DNA from: Cellvibrio sp. PSBB006
Lineage (GTDB): Bacteria; Pseudomonadota; Gammaproteobacteria; Pseudomonadales; Cellvibrionaceae
Direction: 5' to 3'
Length of the DNA: 64,000 nt
Assembly: GCF_002162135.1 (NCBI RefSeq)
Contig: NZ_CP021382.1
Coordinates: 2,354,001 to 2,418,000, forward strand
The notes beneath the pieces were generated by a model. It did no database searches, was not told where the DNA came from, and saw only the letters and a list, made by a program, of their open reading frames with translations. Below are positions 57,001 through 64,000 of the stretch, piece by piece. Made by a program: the position numbers and the translations under genes. Numbering within the stretch: the first letter of the stretch is position 1; each line of letters starts with the position of its first letter.

Positions 57001-59407
57001 TATTTAATTCGTCTGGTTTAGTCAGGCTAAGCGAGCGCTTTTCAATGCTCTTTAATATTCTGGAGGCCGCATCGGTAACTGTTTGGGCTTTCCGCTGCCG
57101 CTCATCCAGCAGGCGTTGTTTATGCTCCTGAAAGGATTCATAAACCTCTTCACGCTTACTCATGATGTCCGCGAGGAACTGATCATACCCGCTGAACTGT
57201 CCTTCGATTTCTTCGAGTTGCACCAGGGTTCGCGACAGTTGTTCGTCACAACGATCCGGTGTAGTCGACAGACTCAGCGCATGGGTGATGCTTTGCGAGA
57301 AGAGTTTAAATTGTGCGGCAAACTGGGCAACCGCTTCAGCGGAACCAAAATTTTTCTCCCGGTGCCGCGCGTTGGCTTTGCTTTGATTCAGGTGGGAATA
57401 GACTTCAGAGATTGCATCAACAATACGCGTGCGCACTGTCGCGTCCTGGACTTTCAGGGTGCCCATCAACTCCGATAATAAGTCCAGTCCCGCCGCGGTA
57501 GATTCTATAACTTCCAGAACCGGTGCCAGAGTGGCACTGGTTGTCGCCAGTTCAATATCGTTATTGATGGACTCTATTTTTTGTAGATAGGGCGTTAATG
57601 CCTGCTCGTCAGACAGAAAATGAACCGTCTGTTCACTCAAACTATCATTGATGTCCGCGAGCTGTTTATCCAGCGCGGCAATACGCGCGTTATCGATGTA
57701 GCGATACTCGCGAATAGTCGCCAGGTGGCCACGCTGTTTGCGCAGACGACTCAAGGCATCAACATATTCCTCTGCCAGGGTCCAGTTTTCTGGCCGCACG
57801 GATTGGAGTAAACGCTCCTGCTCAGCCTCCGCCTGGGTCATGGCTTTGGCGGACTGTTGTCGAATATTTTCAACTTTTTCAAACTCGTCGATCACCAGCT
57901 CAGCGGTACCAGCAATATCTTTCATTACCGCTGCGATCGCCCGGGTTTCGCTTTCATTTACCCAGTAGTAGCTATCAAAAATTTTCTTGGCCGCAACACT
58001 CAACTCTTCATACAGGCGCAACGAAACCGATTGGTTACTGATCAAGCGCGCGATACTGTAGAAATCGGAAATGCCGCGCACTAATTCAGTGTTTCCGATA
58101 CGTCCGTAAAAGGTCTGACTCGCTGGTGCTTTACTGGCATATTCAACGCTTTGATAAGGCGTCTGCCAGATTTGCATGGGATGCACCCGTGTGGGCTCTT
58201 TTTCCGCAGAGAAAATAACAACCTTGCCATCCTCGGAGAGCGCGTAGCCGTTGCCAAAAATAGGATTCTGTAAAACCTTTTGAATCAGGTTATAAGCGAA
58301 AAGCCCGACGATACCATCTGCCGGCTCATAGAAAATATAAAGCACGTCTTCGCCATTGGGTGAGCGAATCATGCGCTTGAAACGAAACGCCTGGGTATCT
58401 TCGTCGAAGGTTTTATATTCACCCGATTGCAGGTAATAGCCACCGGGAAAGATGATGCCGTGATTTTCAGGTAACTGCACACAGGAATTGCCCAGCTGAT
58501 CCATACGCACGACGGTTTGCGTCATCGTATTAAAAATCAGGTAACGCCATTGTTCCTCGCGATATGGACGAATCTTTAACAGGATTAAACTGCCTACAGC
58601 AGCGTAGTCAACATCGGCGTCATCAAGGGATTGTGTTTTGTCTTCCACGGGCTCGCGATAAATACCTAACCCATCTTCAGTATTATTTTCAACCTTGATA
58701 GTCAGGTCACCACCAACAGTTTCAACAAATACTTTATCCAGAATATTAAGGTGAGGATGCCGGCCATGGACAGCATTTTCGCGCGTGGCTGCTACCCATT
58801 CAAAATCGTATGCGGGCGGCAACTCGATATCCCGCTCGCCGCGATTATCAATATATTTCACCTGTTTACCGTCAGGCGATAGAGACCAGCGGAATACGCG
58901 GATATCATCGAGCCGCTCGCCAATTTGAAATCCAGCTAACAAATTCCCGTGATTAATGCTGAGCTTGATAAGCTTGGTGTGCTTGTAATACCGATAAAGT
59001 TCTTCAAAGTCATTAACAAATCCTTGCTCAGACAAGAAGGTCTTGGCCAATGGAATCTCATCCATTTCATAGCCGTCATCCGTCTTACGTGCAGCAAAGA
59101 GCGCAAACACATCTTCAACACGGGTTTCTTTTTTCAGCCCGATAAACACGTTGTAACCAAACAACAAATAATCGCCAACCTGGACAATATCGCGGGGAAT
59201 GCAATTATTTTCGGTGCGCACCCTGACCCGCGCGATCACACTCATCTCGGACGTACCGAATTCTTCGAGGCGCGCTTCGTTCAACTCACGTATGCGTGCT
59301 TCCAGGGTGTGTCCCTGCTCCAGCAAACGCTTGCGGATAATCTCATAAGCGCCACCTTCTGCAACGGCGTTGTCGACGAGTTCATTGGCAGGGGCTTGCT
59401 GCACCAT
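54080..59407 (-). CDS. Very large AAA ATPase (annotated elsewhere as DNA repair ATPase)
   Basis: A protein of about 1775 residues. The first ~480 residues contain repeated strand motifs typical of a beta-propeller-like fold (RWSLSPDGKQVKYID, IRSPNGEDVLYIFYE, YALSEDGKVVIFSAE). Residues ~500-900 are mostly coiled coil. An AAA module follows: Walker A ISPPGYGKTTLM near residue 1305, Walker B NVMLYLDDIQ near 1370, and a sensor-type AGNPYTETGEAF. The last ~150 residues form coiled coil. The family co-occurs with PspA and flotillin. The annotation 'DNA repair' is not supported by the sequence. I chose ATG 59407, with AAAGGA 7 nt upstream; TTG 59455 and ATG 59434 lack such a site. Confidence 0.88.
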   Translation of the reverse strand: MVQQAPANELVDNAVAEGGAYEIIRKRLLEQGHTLEARIRELNEARLEEFGTSEMSVIARVRVRTENNCIPRDIVQVGDYLLFGYNVFIGLKKETRVEDVFALFAARKTDDGYEMDEIPLAKTFLSEQGFVNDFEELYRYYKHTKLIKLSINHGNLLAGFQIGERLDDIRVFRWSLSPDGKQVKYIDNRGERDIELPPAYDFEWVAATRENAVHGRHPHLNILDKVFVETVGGDLTIKVENNTEDGLGIYREPVEDKTQSLDDADVDYAAVGSLILLKIRPYREEQWRYLIFNTMTQTVVRMDQLGNSCVQLPENHGIIFPGGYYLQSGEYKTFDEDTQAFRFKRMIRSPNGEDVLYIFYEPADGIVGLFAYNLIQKVLQNPIFGNGYALSEDGKVVIFSAEKEPTRVHPMQIWQTPYQSVEYASKAPASQTFYGRIGNTELVRGISDFYSIARLISNQSVSLRLYEELSVAAKKIFDSYYWVNESETRAIAAVMKDIAGTAELVIDEFEKVENIRQQSAKAMTQAEAEQERLLQSVRPENWTLAEEYVDALSRLRKQRGHLATIREYRYIDNARIAALDKQLADINDSLSEQTVHFLSDEQALTPYLQKIESINNDIELATTSATLAPVLEVIESTAAGLDLLSELMGTLKVQDATVRTRIVDAISEVYSHLNQSKANARHREKNFGSAEAVAQFAAQFKLFSQSITHALSLSTTPDRCDEQLSRTLVQLEEIEGQFSGYDQFLADIMSKREEVYESFQEHKQRLLDERQRKAQTVTDAASRILKSIEKRSLSLTKPDELNTYFASDALVLKIRDLVEQLRELDNAIAADDLDSRFKAVKGQALRALRDKTDIFEEGGNVIKLGPRHKFSVNTQELDLTIIPREGELNIHLTGTHYFEPVKHAELLALREFWSIVQESESEQVYRAEYLASLILKAAQDNRENLSWDKLHQALLDDEQLLKLVREFASPRYKEGYQKGIHDHDATLLLKALIPAIDRADLLSFDPLSRAIAQIFWANINSSYQRKPKVSPGRDPIPHDTWKERAQSAKQIQLTFGQSQALNDLVAEVTDCLTGYVGQHPLPADQVSIQRAAQYLVEELARERTEFIGSKYARQLVDELKQSLGDASWRQFHSALEKMHGWPAERWKLTSTWLHALVQQKQLHKIARYIPEAVALINADERLDRRFTEVDLELTVEGLLGEHVTLSERRLAYSLDDFLQRLEHHHQIVVPGYQRYLQIRQDIVNEERKLLRLETFKAKPLSSFVRNRLINESYLPIIGDNLAKQMGSLGENKRTDLMGLLMMISPPGYGKTTLMEYVANRLGLIFMKINCPSLGHDVLSLDPEQAPNSTSRQELYKLNLALEMGNNVMLYLDDIQHTHSEFLQKFISLCDGSRRIEGVWKGETKTYDMRGKKFCVVMAGNPYTETGEAFKVPDMLANRADIYNLGDILGGMEEQFALSYIENAMTSNPVLAPLALRDMDDVYKLIRMAKGEQVATTDLRHQYSGAEINEITAVMKKLFVIQDVVLKINQQYIASAAQDDKYRMEPPFKLQGSYRNMNKMTEKVSAVMNESEMMQMIADHYLGEAQLLTTGAESNLLKLAELRGNMTAEQKTRWEQIKKDFLRNKAIGGADADVGARVVVQLADLVENIKHLGTTAQVVAGNQAKASSDNLGASLERIAQLLESLSEKSAVQPPRVEVINQPVPGMDKILRVLAETIEKSIFPLVRSMDKKLDIDLRTHEKMQDVLVQLRQLEVEIAGKPSRGSTKKISHDQKDPE

Positions 59408-59501
59408 TTTATGATCCTTTAAATCCAGTGGCATCTTGGGGAAATAGCGAGGCAAACCTCACCGCTGAATCACAGCGGCGAGGCTTGAGGCGTGATCATA
59501 A

Positions 59502-61478
59502 TTACTCTTGAACCACGTCCGCCTTGACAGGCTCGGCTGCCTTACCTTGTACCAGCCGATCCAATACCGCAGTTAATACGCCGCTCTTGCTGGCGAGGCC
59601 ATCAATCGCCTTGCCAATAGACAGGGACTTGGCAAAGTTATCAAAGAAATGCGCTTCACCACCGACGATGTCGATATGCGCTTTCTGCAATGCAATTGCC
59701 AGAACCTCTGCATTTTCCTTGGCGATTTCCTTGCCCGCTTCAATACTTGCCAGGGCTTCCTTGAATGCGGTTTCCAGACTCATGCGGAACTCTTCGTGCT
59801 CACGCGCCTGCGCACTCATGGCATTCATTGCATCGAACTTCTCGACCAAACCAGCTGCCTCAGCCTTGAACTTCTCGCGCGTCACATCTGCTTCAGCCAA
59901 ACCAACATCTTTACGTGCTTTGGCTTCCGATGTGCCCTTCGCAGCGATAACCTCCGCTTCCGCCATACCTTTGGCATTAATCACTTCGGCTTCGGCTTTG
60001 CCTGCATCCGCCTCGGCTGTACCCTTCACGCGAATGACATTGGCTTGCGCAACCCCTTCTTTCTCCAAAGCATCGGCTTTGGCTTCCTGGACTTTGGCAT
60101 CCGCAAGCCCTGGCGCAGCACGTTCAGCCTGGATACCTTCAGCCATTTTCTTCATTGCTTCAGCTTCCTTGGCAGAAGCATCCAGCTTGGCTTGTGCGAT
60201 AGTCGTAATCTCTATCGCTTTATGCTTGGCAGACAACTCTTCCGCTTCGGCAGCTTTTACCTGCTTAACTTTTTCTTCATCGGCTTTGGCTTCAGCCGCC
60301 AGCACTTGTACTTGTTTTTTGCGGTCGGCATCGGACACTTCACGCACTTCTTTAATACGCTCTTCTTCTATGGCCACGGTCTTGTCGACCACTACCCGTT
60401 CGCGAATAACATTGGCAATTTCTTTCTTCTGTACTTCAATGGCTTTTTCAGCCTCAATCGTCTGCAACTCTACCTCGCGCTTGCGTGCAACGATTTCCAG
60501 TTCGCGCGCCCGGGTAACTTTTTCTTCTTCAATCGCGACAGCACGCAGACGGTTCTGCGCGGCCACTTCAATCTCGCGCTGCTGGTTTTCTGTTTGAACG
60601 GATAATTCCTGAGCAACCTGAATCGCCGTCTGTTCGTATTTTCTGCGCTCTTCTTCCTGAACCTTTTTCGTCTCCGCCTCTTCGCGCGCACGAATGGTGG
60701 CAATCTCACGCTGCTGACGTGCTTCCGCATCCGCTTGCTGACGATCCAGCTCCAGCATAGCCTCTACGGTCTCAACGTTTTTCTTCTTGATCGCCAACTC
60801 TTCGTCGCGCTCAAGAATATTGGTGCGGACATTTTGCGCCGCAGTCAGCTCAGTGATTTTCTTGATACCTTCAGCATCAAGAATATTGTGAGGATCAAGA
60901 GAGGATTTTGGTGTTTGTTCAATATAGTCAATCGCCACGTCTTCCAGGACATAGCCGTTCAGGTCATCACCAATAACCTGGATAATTTTTTCACGGAACT
61001 GCAAACGGTTTTCAAACAGCTGAACAAATTCAATCTGCTTACCGACCGTTTTTAATGCTTCAGAGAATTTTGCTGAAAAAAGTTTATCGACGGCTTCTAT
61101 ATCAGAGGCACGATCAGCGCCGATAGATTTGGCAACACGCAACACATCCTCTGCCGTTTCATTAACGCGCAAATAAAATGCCACACTGATATCAGCGCGC
61201 ATATTATCTTTACAGATCAGACCGTCACGTCCACGACGGTCTACATCCAGCGTAATTAATGAGATATTCATTAATTCTTTTTTGTGGATAATCGGGTATA
61301 CCAGTGCGCCGGTAAAATGAACTTTGGGCGTTGAACTCATGTCATTGACAATAAGCGCAGTGCCCTGGGCAACCTTTATGTAAAACAGCTTATAAAAGAA
61401 AGCTAACCCCAGGATGATTAATACAATAATACCCACACCCAGAATAATCGGGGATGCAGCGGCCACGTCAATATTCAT
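59502..61478 (-). CDS. Flotillin family protein (SPFH/Band 7)
   Basis: A 658-residue flotillin. An N-terminal membrane hairpin/helix (PIILGVGIIVLIILGLAFFY) anchors it to the inner membrane. The SPFH domain spans ~40-210 (LYPIIHKKELMNISLITLDV). A long Ala/Glu/Lys-rich coiled coil follows (~230-560) with repeated AEA/KEA units. Flotillins form membrane scaffolds. The start ATG 61478 has AAGGAG 5 nt upstream. The gene pair flotillin plus YqiJ-like OB protein is the same as E. coli yqiK-yqiJ. Confidence 0.93.
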   Translation of the reverse strand: MNIDVAAASPIILGVGIIVLIILGLAFFYKLFYIKVAQGTALIVNDMSSTPKVHFTGALVYPIIHKKELMNISLITLDVDRRGRDGLICKDNMRADISVAFYLRVNETAEDVLRVAKSIGADRASDIEAVDKLFSAKFSEALKTVGKQIEFVQLFENRLQFREKIIQVIGDDLNGYVLEDVAIDYIEQTPKSSLDPHNILDAEGIKKITELTAAQNVRTNILERDEELAIKKKNVETVEAMLELDRQQADAEARQQREIATIRAREEAETKKVQEEERRKYEQTAIQVAQELSVQTENQQREIEVAAQNRLRAVAIEEEKVTRARELEIVARKREVELQTIEAEKAIEVQKKEIANVIRERVVVDKTVAIEEERIKEVREVSDADRKKQVQVLAAEAKADEEKVKQVKAAEAEELSAKHKAIEITTIAQAKLDASAKEAEAMKKMAEGIQAERAAPGLADAKVQEAKADALEKEGVAQANVIRVKGTAEADAGKAEAEVINAKGMAEAEVIAAKGTSEAKARKDVGLAEADVTREKFKAEAAGLVEKFDAMNAMSAQAREHEEFRMSLETAFKEALASIEAGKEIAKENAEVLAIALQKAHIDIVGGEAHFFDNFAKSLSIGKAIDGLASKSGVLTAVLDRLVQGKAAEPVKADVVQE

Positions 61479-61543
61479 AGTCACTCCTTTTTTCTTTTTA
61501 CCAATATAAATAGATCAAATGTAAATAGTGTCTCTGTCGGCCA

Positions 61544-62224
61544 CTACGATGAAGATTTCCCCAGAAACTCCTGTTCTGAGATAACGCGATACACATATAG
61601 CTCTGGCAAATACTCCAGCAAAACAACGCGATCACCACGATGAAATTCTGTGTTCCCCATAGCGCGGGCCTTAAGAATTAATCCCGCACCACCATCCGCC
61701 AGGGTGACCTCACCAAATTGTCCATTAACAACCGATGAGCGAACGATAGCCACCTGGCCCAGAACTCGTTTTATCGTTTCCTGTTGGGTTTTATGAAAGA
61801 AGGGTCGCAATGGCTTGATGACCAGGGCGGTCAGCATGACGGCGATATACAGCGACCCCACCAGCGCGGGCAAGCCCAGCAATAAACGAAGAAGACCCGA
61901 GGAAAACAACGGCGAAAAAAAATACACCAGGTAGTAGCAGATCAGCCACCCGAAGAGCACCACCAGACTGATGATGATCGTCACCGGCACACCGTGTAAG
62001 CCGAACCGCATCATCAGACCGGTCAATGCATTGGCACTGGAGATATCACCCTCAACACTGATATCCACATCAAAATCCAGCAATGAAATATCAAATACAC
62101 CGAGTATGGTGAACAACCAGTAAATCACTACAACGATCAGCAGTATCGTGAAGAATATCGTCGGAAATGAAGCCACGATCTGATAAAACGGCTTCATCCC
62201 TTCACTTAAGAGAACCGCGAACAT
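61544..62224 (-). CDS. YqiJ-like membrane protein with OB-fold domain
   Basis: A 226-residue protein with four predicted membrane helices in the first ~125 residues and a C-terminal soluble OB-type (NfeD-like) domain (VLGQVAIVRSSVVNGQFGEV, then RGDRVVLLEYL). NfeD/YqiJ proteins pair with flotillins. The start ATG 62224 follows a near-perfect AGGAGG box. Confidence 0.85.
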   Translation of the reverse strand: MFAVLLSEGMKPFYQIVASFPTIFFTILLIVVVIYWLFTILGVFDISLLDFDVDISVEGDISSANALTGLMMRFGLHGVPVTIIISLVVLFGWLICYYLVYFFSPLFSSGLLRLLLGLPALVGSLYIAVMLTALVIKPLRPFFHKTQQETIKRVLGQVAIVRSSVVNGQFGEVTLADGGAGLILKARAMGNTEFHRGDRVVLLEYLPELYVYRVISEQEFLGKSSS

Positions 62225-62266
62225 CTTCACCTCCTTTTTATTCGATGAGCAATTGCCAGTGAGTTC

Positions 62267-62959
62267 TTACGATGATTTTTTGTTCTTCAGACGCGTCAAA
62301 ATATCATCCACACTGGCCCCGTTAGGCGCGATACCAGCGGCTTCAAGCTTTGCTTGCAGCGAGGACTCCGGCGTATCCTGAGCCAATTCACTGGCGGCAC
62401 TGATCTGCGCATCTCTCAGCGCTTGCCTTTCCTTGATGCGTTCAAGGGAATCCATGGCGGTGCGCAGTTTTGAGTTGGAGCCACTATGACGTTCAGCAAC
62501 GGCCGATTGCGCGCGTTGTACATTTTCTGTGGCCTTAACGGTATCCACCTGCTGTTTTAATCGCTTGATATTTTTTTCTGCTTGCTGGATAGCGAAACGC
62601 AATTTTGTTGCGCTTTCTGCATAACCATCGTGCGCCTCTTGCTCCGAAGCCAGCTGATTTTCCAGCTCAGCAATTTTTTCAGCCACTTCTCGGGCCAGCG
62701 GCTCATCACCCTTTTCAAGGGCTTTCAGCGCATAGCCTTCGTGTTCTTCAATGGCCTTTTTATTTTTCTTGCATTTTTCTTCCGTCAACTTCTGGCGTGC
62801 CATAATCTCTGCCAGACTGTCTTTGGAACGCTTCAATTCTTCCGATGCGTCACGCACTTCCTGATCCAGAATCCGTAACGCCTGGCTATCAACAACGGCC
62901 TCACCGGCTTCATTCACCCCGCCGCGCAGGGCGGTAATCATTTTTGCCCAGATATTCAT
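62267..62959 (-). CDS. PspA/IM30 family membrane-stress protein
   Basis: A 230-residue, almost entirely alpha-helical coiled-coil protein of the PspA/IM30 (ESCRT-III-like) family. The N-terminal amphipathic helix is MNIWAKMITALRGGVNEAGE, and the hairpin QALRILDQEVRDASEEL is typical. It closely resembles the YjfJ branch that pairs with YjfI (DUF2170). It should bind and protect the inner membrane. ATG 62959 has a GGGGAGAG box; an upstream TTG is unlikely. No pspF, pspB or pspC is nearby. Confidence 0.9.
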   Translation of the reverse strand: MNIWAKMITALRGGVNEAGEAVVDSQALRILDQEVRDASEELKRSKDSLAEIMARQKLTEEKCKKNKKAIEEHEGYALKALEKGDEPLAREVAEKIAELENQLASEQEAHDGYAESATKLRFAIQQAEKNIKRLKQQVDTVKATENVQRAQSAVAERHSGSNSKLRTAMDSLERIKERQALRDAQISAASELAQDTPESSLQAKLEAAGIAPNGASVDDILTRLKNKKSS

Positions 62960-62969
62960 AACTCTCCCC

Positions 62970-63611
62970 TTATGCTGCAACAGATTCTTTTAAAAACTCG
63001 CTGTAGGCCTCGGTGGCCTGAATGACATTGGACGCGAGCACTTCAATTTCAAAGAGCACATTCTGCAAACTCGATGCAGAACTCAGGGCACCAAACATGT
63101 GATAGCAATCGTCGCCATCCATATGATCAAGACTGATCGTAGATAATGGAAAATATTTGTGGGTTCGCAGTACCGCCTCGTTAAACCGGTCCACATTTTT
63201 GACTTCGGAAGCAGACCACAGCATAGCTTCCACAATGATTTGTTCTCCCGACACCGTGAGAAAAACCGGCAAGTCTCCATAATCAAACATTACGATATGC
63301 AACGCCGGGGAAACCCCGTCAATCAATTCCACCTCGGCACGCTTGCCAACAAACATATCCGCCTTGCAAAGCGCTTCGTAAAGACTTGTTGTAGTCCAGC
63401 GAGTCATATTGTCTGTCATCGGTTGTTCTCCTTTCATGAGAGTAGAGCCATTGGTTGAACGCAGCCCCAAGGGTTCGCGCAACTCCTTTTCGTATGCCGT
63501 GAGCTGGGCCGTATTCTCCGGAAGTATCCACACCTCCTTCTTAACAAGGCCTTGCTCGCGCAAACGTTTGCGGTATTCGCGCTGGTAATGTGCTGATGAT
63601 TTTGGCTGCAT
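62970..63611 (-). CDS. DUF2170 (YjfI) protein with N-terminal RHH-like domain
   Basis: A protein of 213 residues from ATG 63611 (216 from GTG 63620). Residues ~65-213 are the DUF2170/YjfI domain (SLYEALCKADMFVGKRAEV, then IVMFDYGDLPVFLTVSG). The first ~50 residues read as a ribbon-helix-helix-like DNA-binding segment: a basic YQREYRKRLREQGL, an alternating strand VKKEVWIL, and helices. E. coli YjfI (~133 residues) lacks this part. An in-frame ATG at 63419 has a strong AAAGGAG box 8 nt upstream, so a DUF2170-only form of 149 residues may also be made. It is first in the operon and lies 19 bp from a pair of palindromes, suggesting autoregulation. Confidence 0.82.
   Translation of the reverse strand: MQPKSSAHYQREYRKRLREQGLVKKEVWILPENTAQLTAYEKELREPLGLRSTNGSTLMKGEQPMTDNMTRWTTTSLYEALCKADMFVGKRAEVELIDGVSPALHIVMFDYGDLPVFLTVSGEQIIVEAMLWSASEVKNVDRFNEAVLRTHKYFPLSTISLDHMDGDDCYHMFGALSSASSLQNVLFEIEVLASNVIQATEAYSEFLKESVAA
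63413..63437 (-). promoter_or_regulatory. Internal Shine-Dalgarno and start inside the DUF2170 gene
   Basis: On the minus strand: ATGAAAGGAGAACAACCG directly before ATG 63419. It is the best ribosome site in the operon's first gene, while the upstream ATG/GTG starts have only weak GAGAG-type boxes. Confidence 0.6.
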
Positions 63612-63629
63612 GAAGGGCACTCTACTCTC

Positions 63630-63661
63630 TTACATGTAATGAGTCAAAATATTACATGTAA
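63630..63661 (-). promoter_or_regulatory. Twin palindromic operator at the PspA-flotillin operon promoter
   Basis: Two identical 10-bp palindromes, TTACATGTAA at 63630-63639 and 63652-63661, have centres 22 bp apart (two helical turns). A TAATAT -10-like hexamer (minus strand, 63654-63649) overlaps the upstream one. Binding there should repress the operon. A related TTACAT half lies at about 63770. Confidence 0.7.
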
Positions 63662-63800
63662 TCACTTTAACCAAGACGTTCGCCGGCAATGGATTGATTT
63701 ATAACGCATTACCCATGGCAGAAAGAGAAAATCAGTGCTTTTAATATCATGAGGATATTTTTATCTAAGATTACATAACAAAAAGGTCTATGAGCTGTTG

Positions 63801-64000
63801 TTACTGTTTTTTATGGTGCAACTCCCAGTTTTCCAATTTCTTCCGCTCACTCTTCCGCAGTAATACGTAGGTCGCCCCGCTGGCGCCGTGTTGTTTCTGG
63901 GCGGAGTGAAAGGCAAGTATTTCAGGAAATTGAGGCAGCCAGTGCGCGACACAGCTTTTTAACAAGGCCGGCTGCTCACGACCCTCGCCCTTACCGTGAG
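63801..64000 (-). CDS. Smr-domain protein (5' part outside the window)
   Basis: The last 66 codons of a minus-strand gene, ending in TAA at 63801-63803. The visible residues begin HGKGEGREQPALLKSCVAHW and continue with ILAFHSAQKQHGASGATYVL and LLRKSERKKLE. This is the C-terminal end of a Smr (MutS2-like) nuclease domain, including the HGKG motif and the GGTGA-like HGASGAT segment. It resembles SmrA/YdaL-type stand-alone proteins. Confidence 0.85.
   Translation of the reverse strand, partial: HGKGEGREQPALLKSCVAHWLPQFPEILAFHSAQKQHGASGATYVLLRKSERKKLENWELHHKKQ

Noticed and set aside
54080..59407. DNA-repair role for the giant AAA ATPase
   Set aside because: The name is used in databases, but the propeller-like N-terminus, coiled coils and PspA/flotillin context do not show DNA repair.
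1..64000. tRNA, rRNA, CRISPR arrays, integrases and insertion sequences
   Set aside because: None were recognised on either strand; the only mobile-looking items are the REP-like and MITE-like repeats.

Overview
The window looks like chromosomal DNA of a gammaproteobacterium of the Cellvibrionaceae/Pseudomonadales kind (a Cellvibrio-like organism is my best guess, from gene content and order; no search was run). The main support is a block at 11.7-28.1 kb with nearly the gene order I recall from Pseudomonas: sfsA, dksA-gluQ, a small membrane ORF, cbrA, cbrB, a CrcZ-like small RNA, pcnB, folK, panB. A second Pseudomonas-like block at 38.7-45.5 kb is a PilZ-like gene, fimX, serB (reverse) and an ytjB/ahpA-type gene.

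Layout. 1-10.8 kb (minus): six co-directional genes, namely an Asp/Asn beta-hydroxylase, a sulfotransferase, a GNAT acetyltransferase, a phage-tail-collar (microcystin-dependent-protein type) protein, a second sulfotransferase, and a giant DUF4347/beta-helix/Ig-like surface protein that runs off the left edge. A stand-alone APS kinase (cysC) diverges from them and could supply PAPS to the sulfotransferases. 11.7-19.2 kb: sfsA, dksA-gluQ and the cbrX-cbrA-cbrB carbon/nitrogen regulatory operon. 19.3-19.85 kb: a CrcZ-like RNA with CbrB-type half sites, a sigma54 promoter, five CA-rich Hfq/Crc-type motifs and an intrinsic terminator. 20.1-24.4 kb: a molybdenum-hydroxylase operon (xdhC, mocA, iorA-like, iorB-like). 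24.6-28.1 kb: pcnB, folK, a deoxynucleoside kinase and panB. 28.6 kb: a chemoreceptor. 30.4-38.6 kb: a nitrate reductase fused to a CysJ-like flavoprotein reductase behind a sigma54 promoter, a TSUP exporter, and modABC. 38.7-52.3 kb: the FimX region, serB, an OlsF-like bifunctional acyltransferase, an RpiB-family isomerase, mpl, ubiX, mvaB and small DUF genes.

52.3-63.6 kb (minus): an eight-gene apparent operon reading DUF2170 with an N-terminal ribbon-helix-helix-like segment, PspA, a YqiJ-like membrane OB-fold protein, flotillin, a ~1775-residue AAA ATPase, rhomboid protease, phospholipase-D-like protein and a zinc-ribbon protein. Two identical 10-bp palindromes 22 bp apart lie at its promoter, and a strong internal Shine-Dalgarno could give a second, shorter DUF2170 product. 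The right edge holds the 3' end of a Smr-domain gene.

Themes. Molybdenum is used twice (Mo-hydroxylase, nitrate reductase) with its uptake system nearby. Two loci carry sigma54-type promoters linked to C/N control. A REP-like palindromic repeat occurs at least eight times between genes. The two least understood assemblies are the PAPS/sulfotransferase/hydroxylase/collar/giant-protein cluster and the PspA-flotillin-AAA operon.
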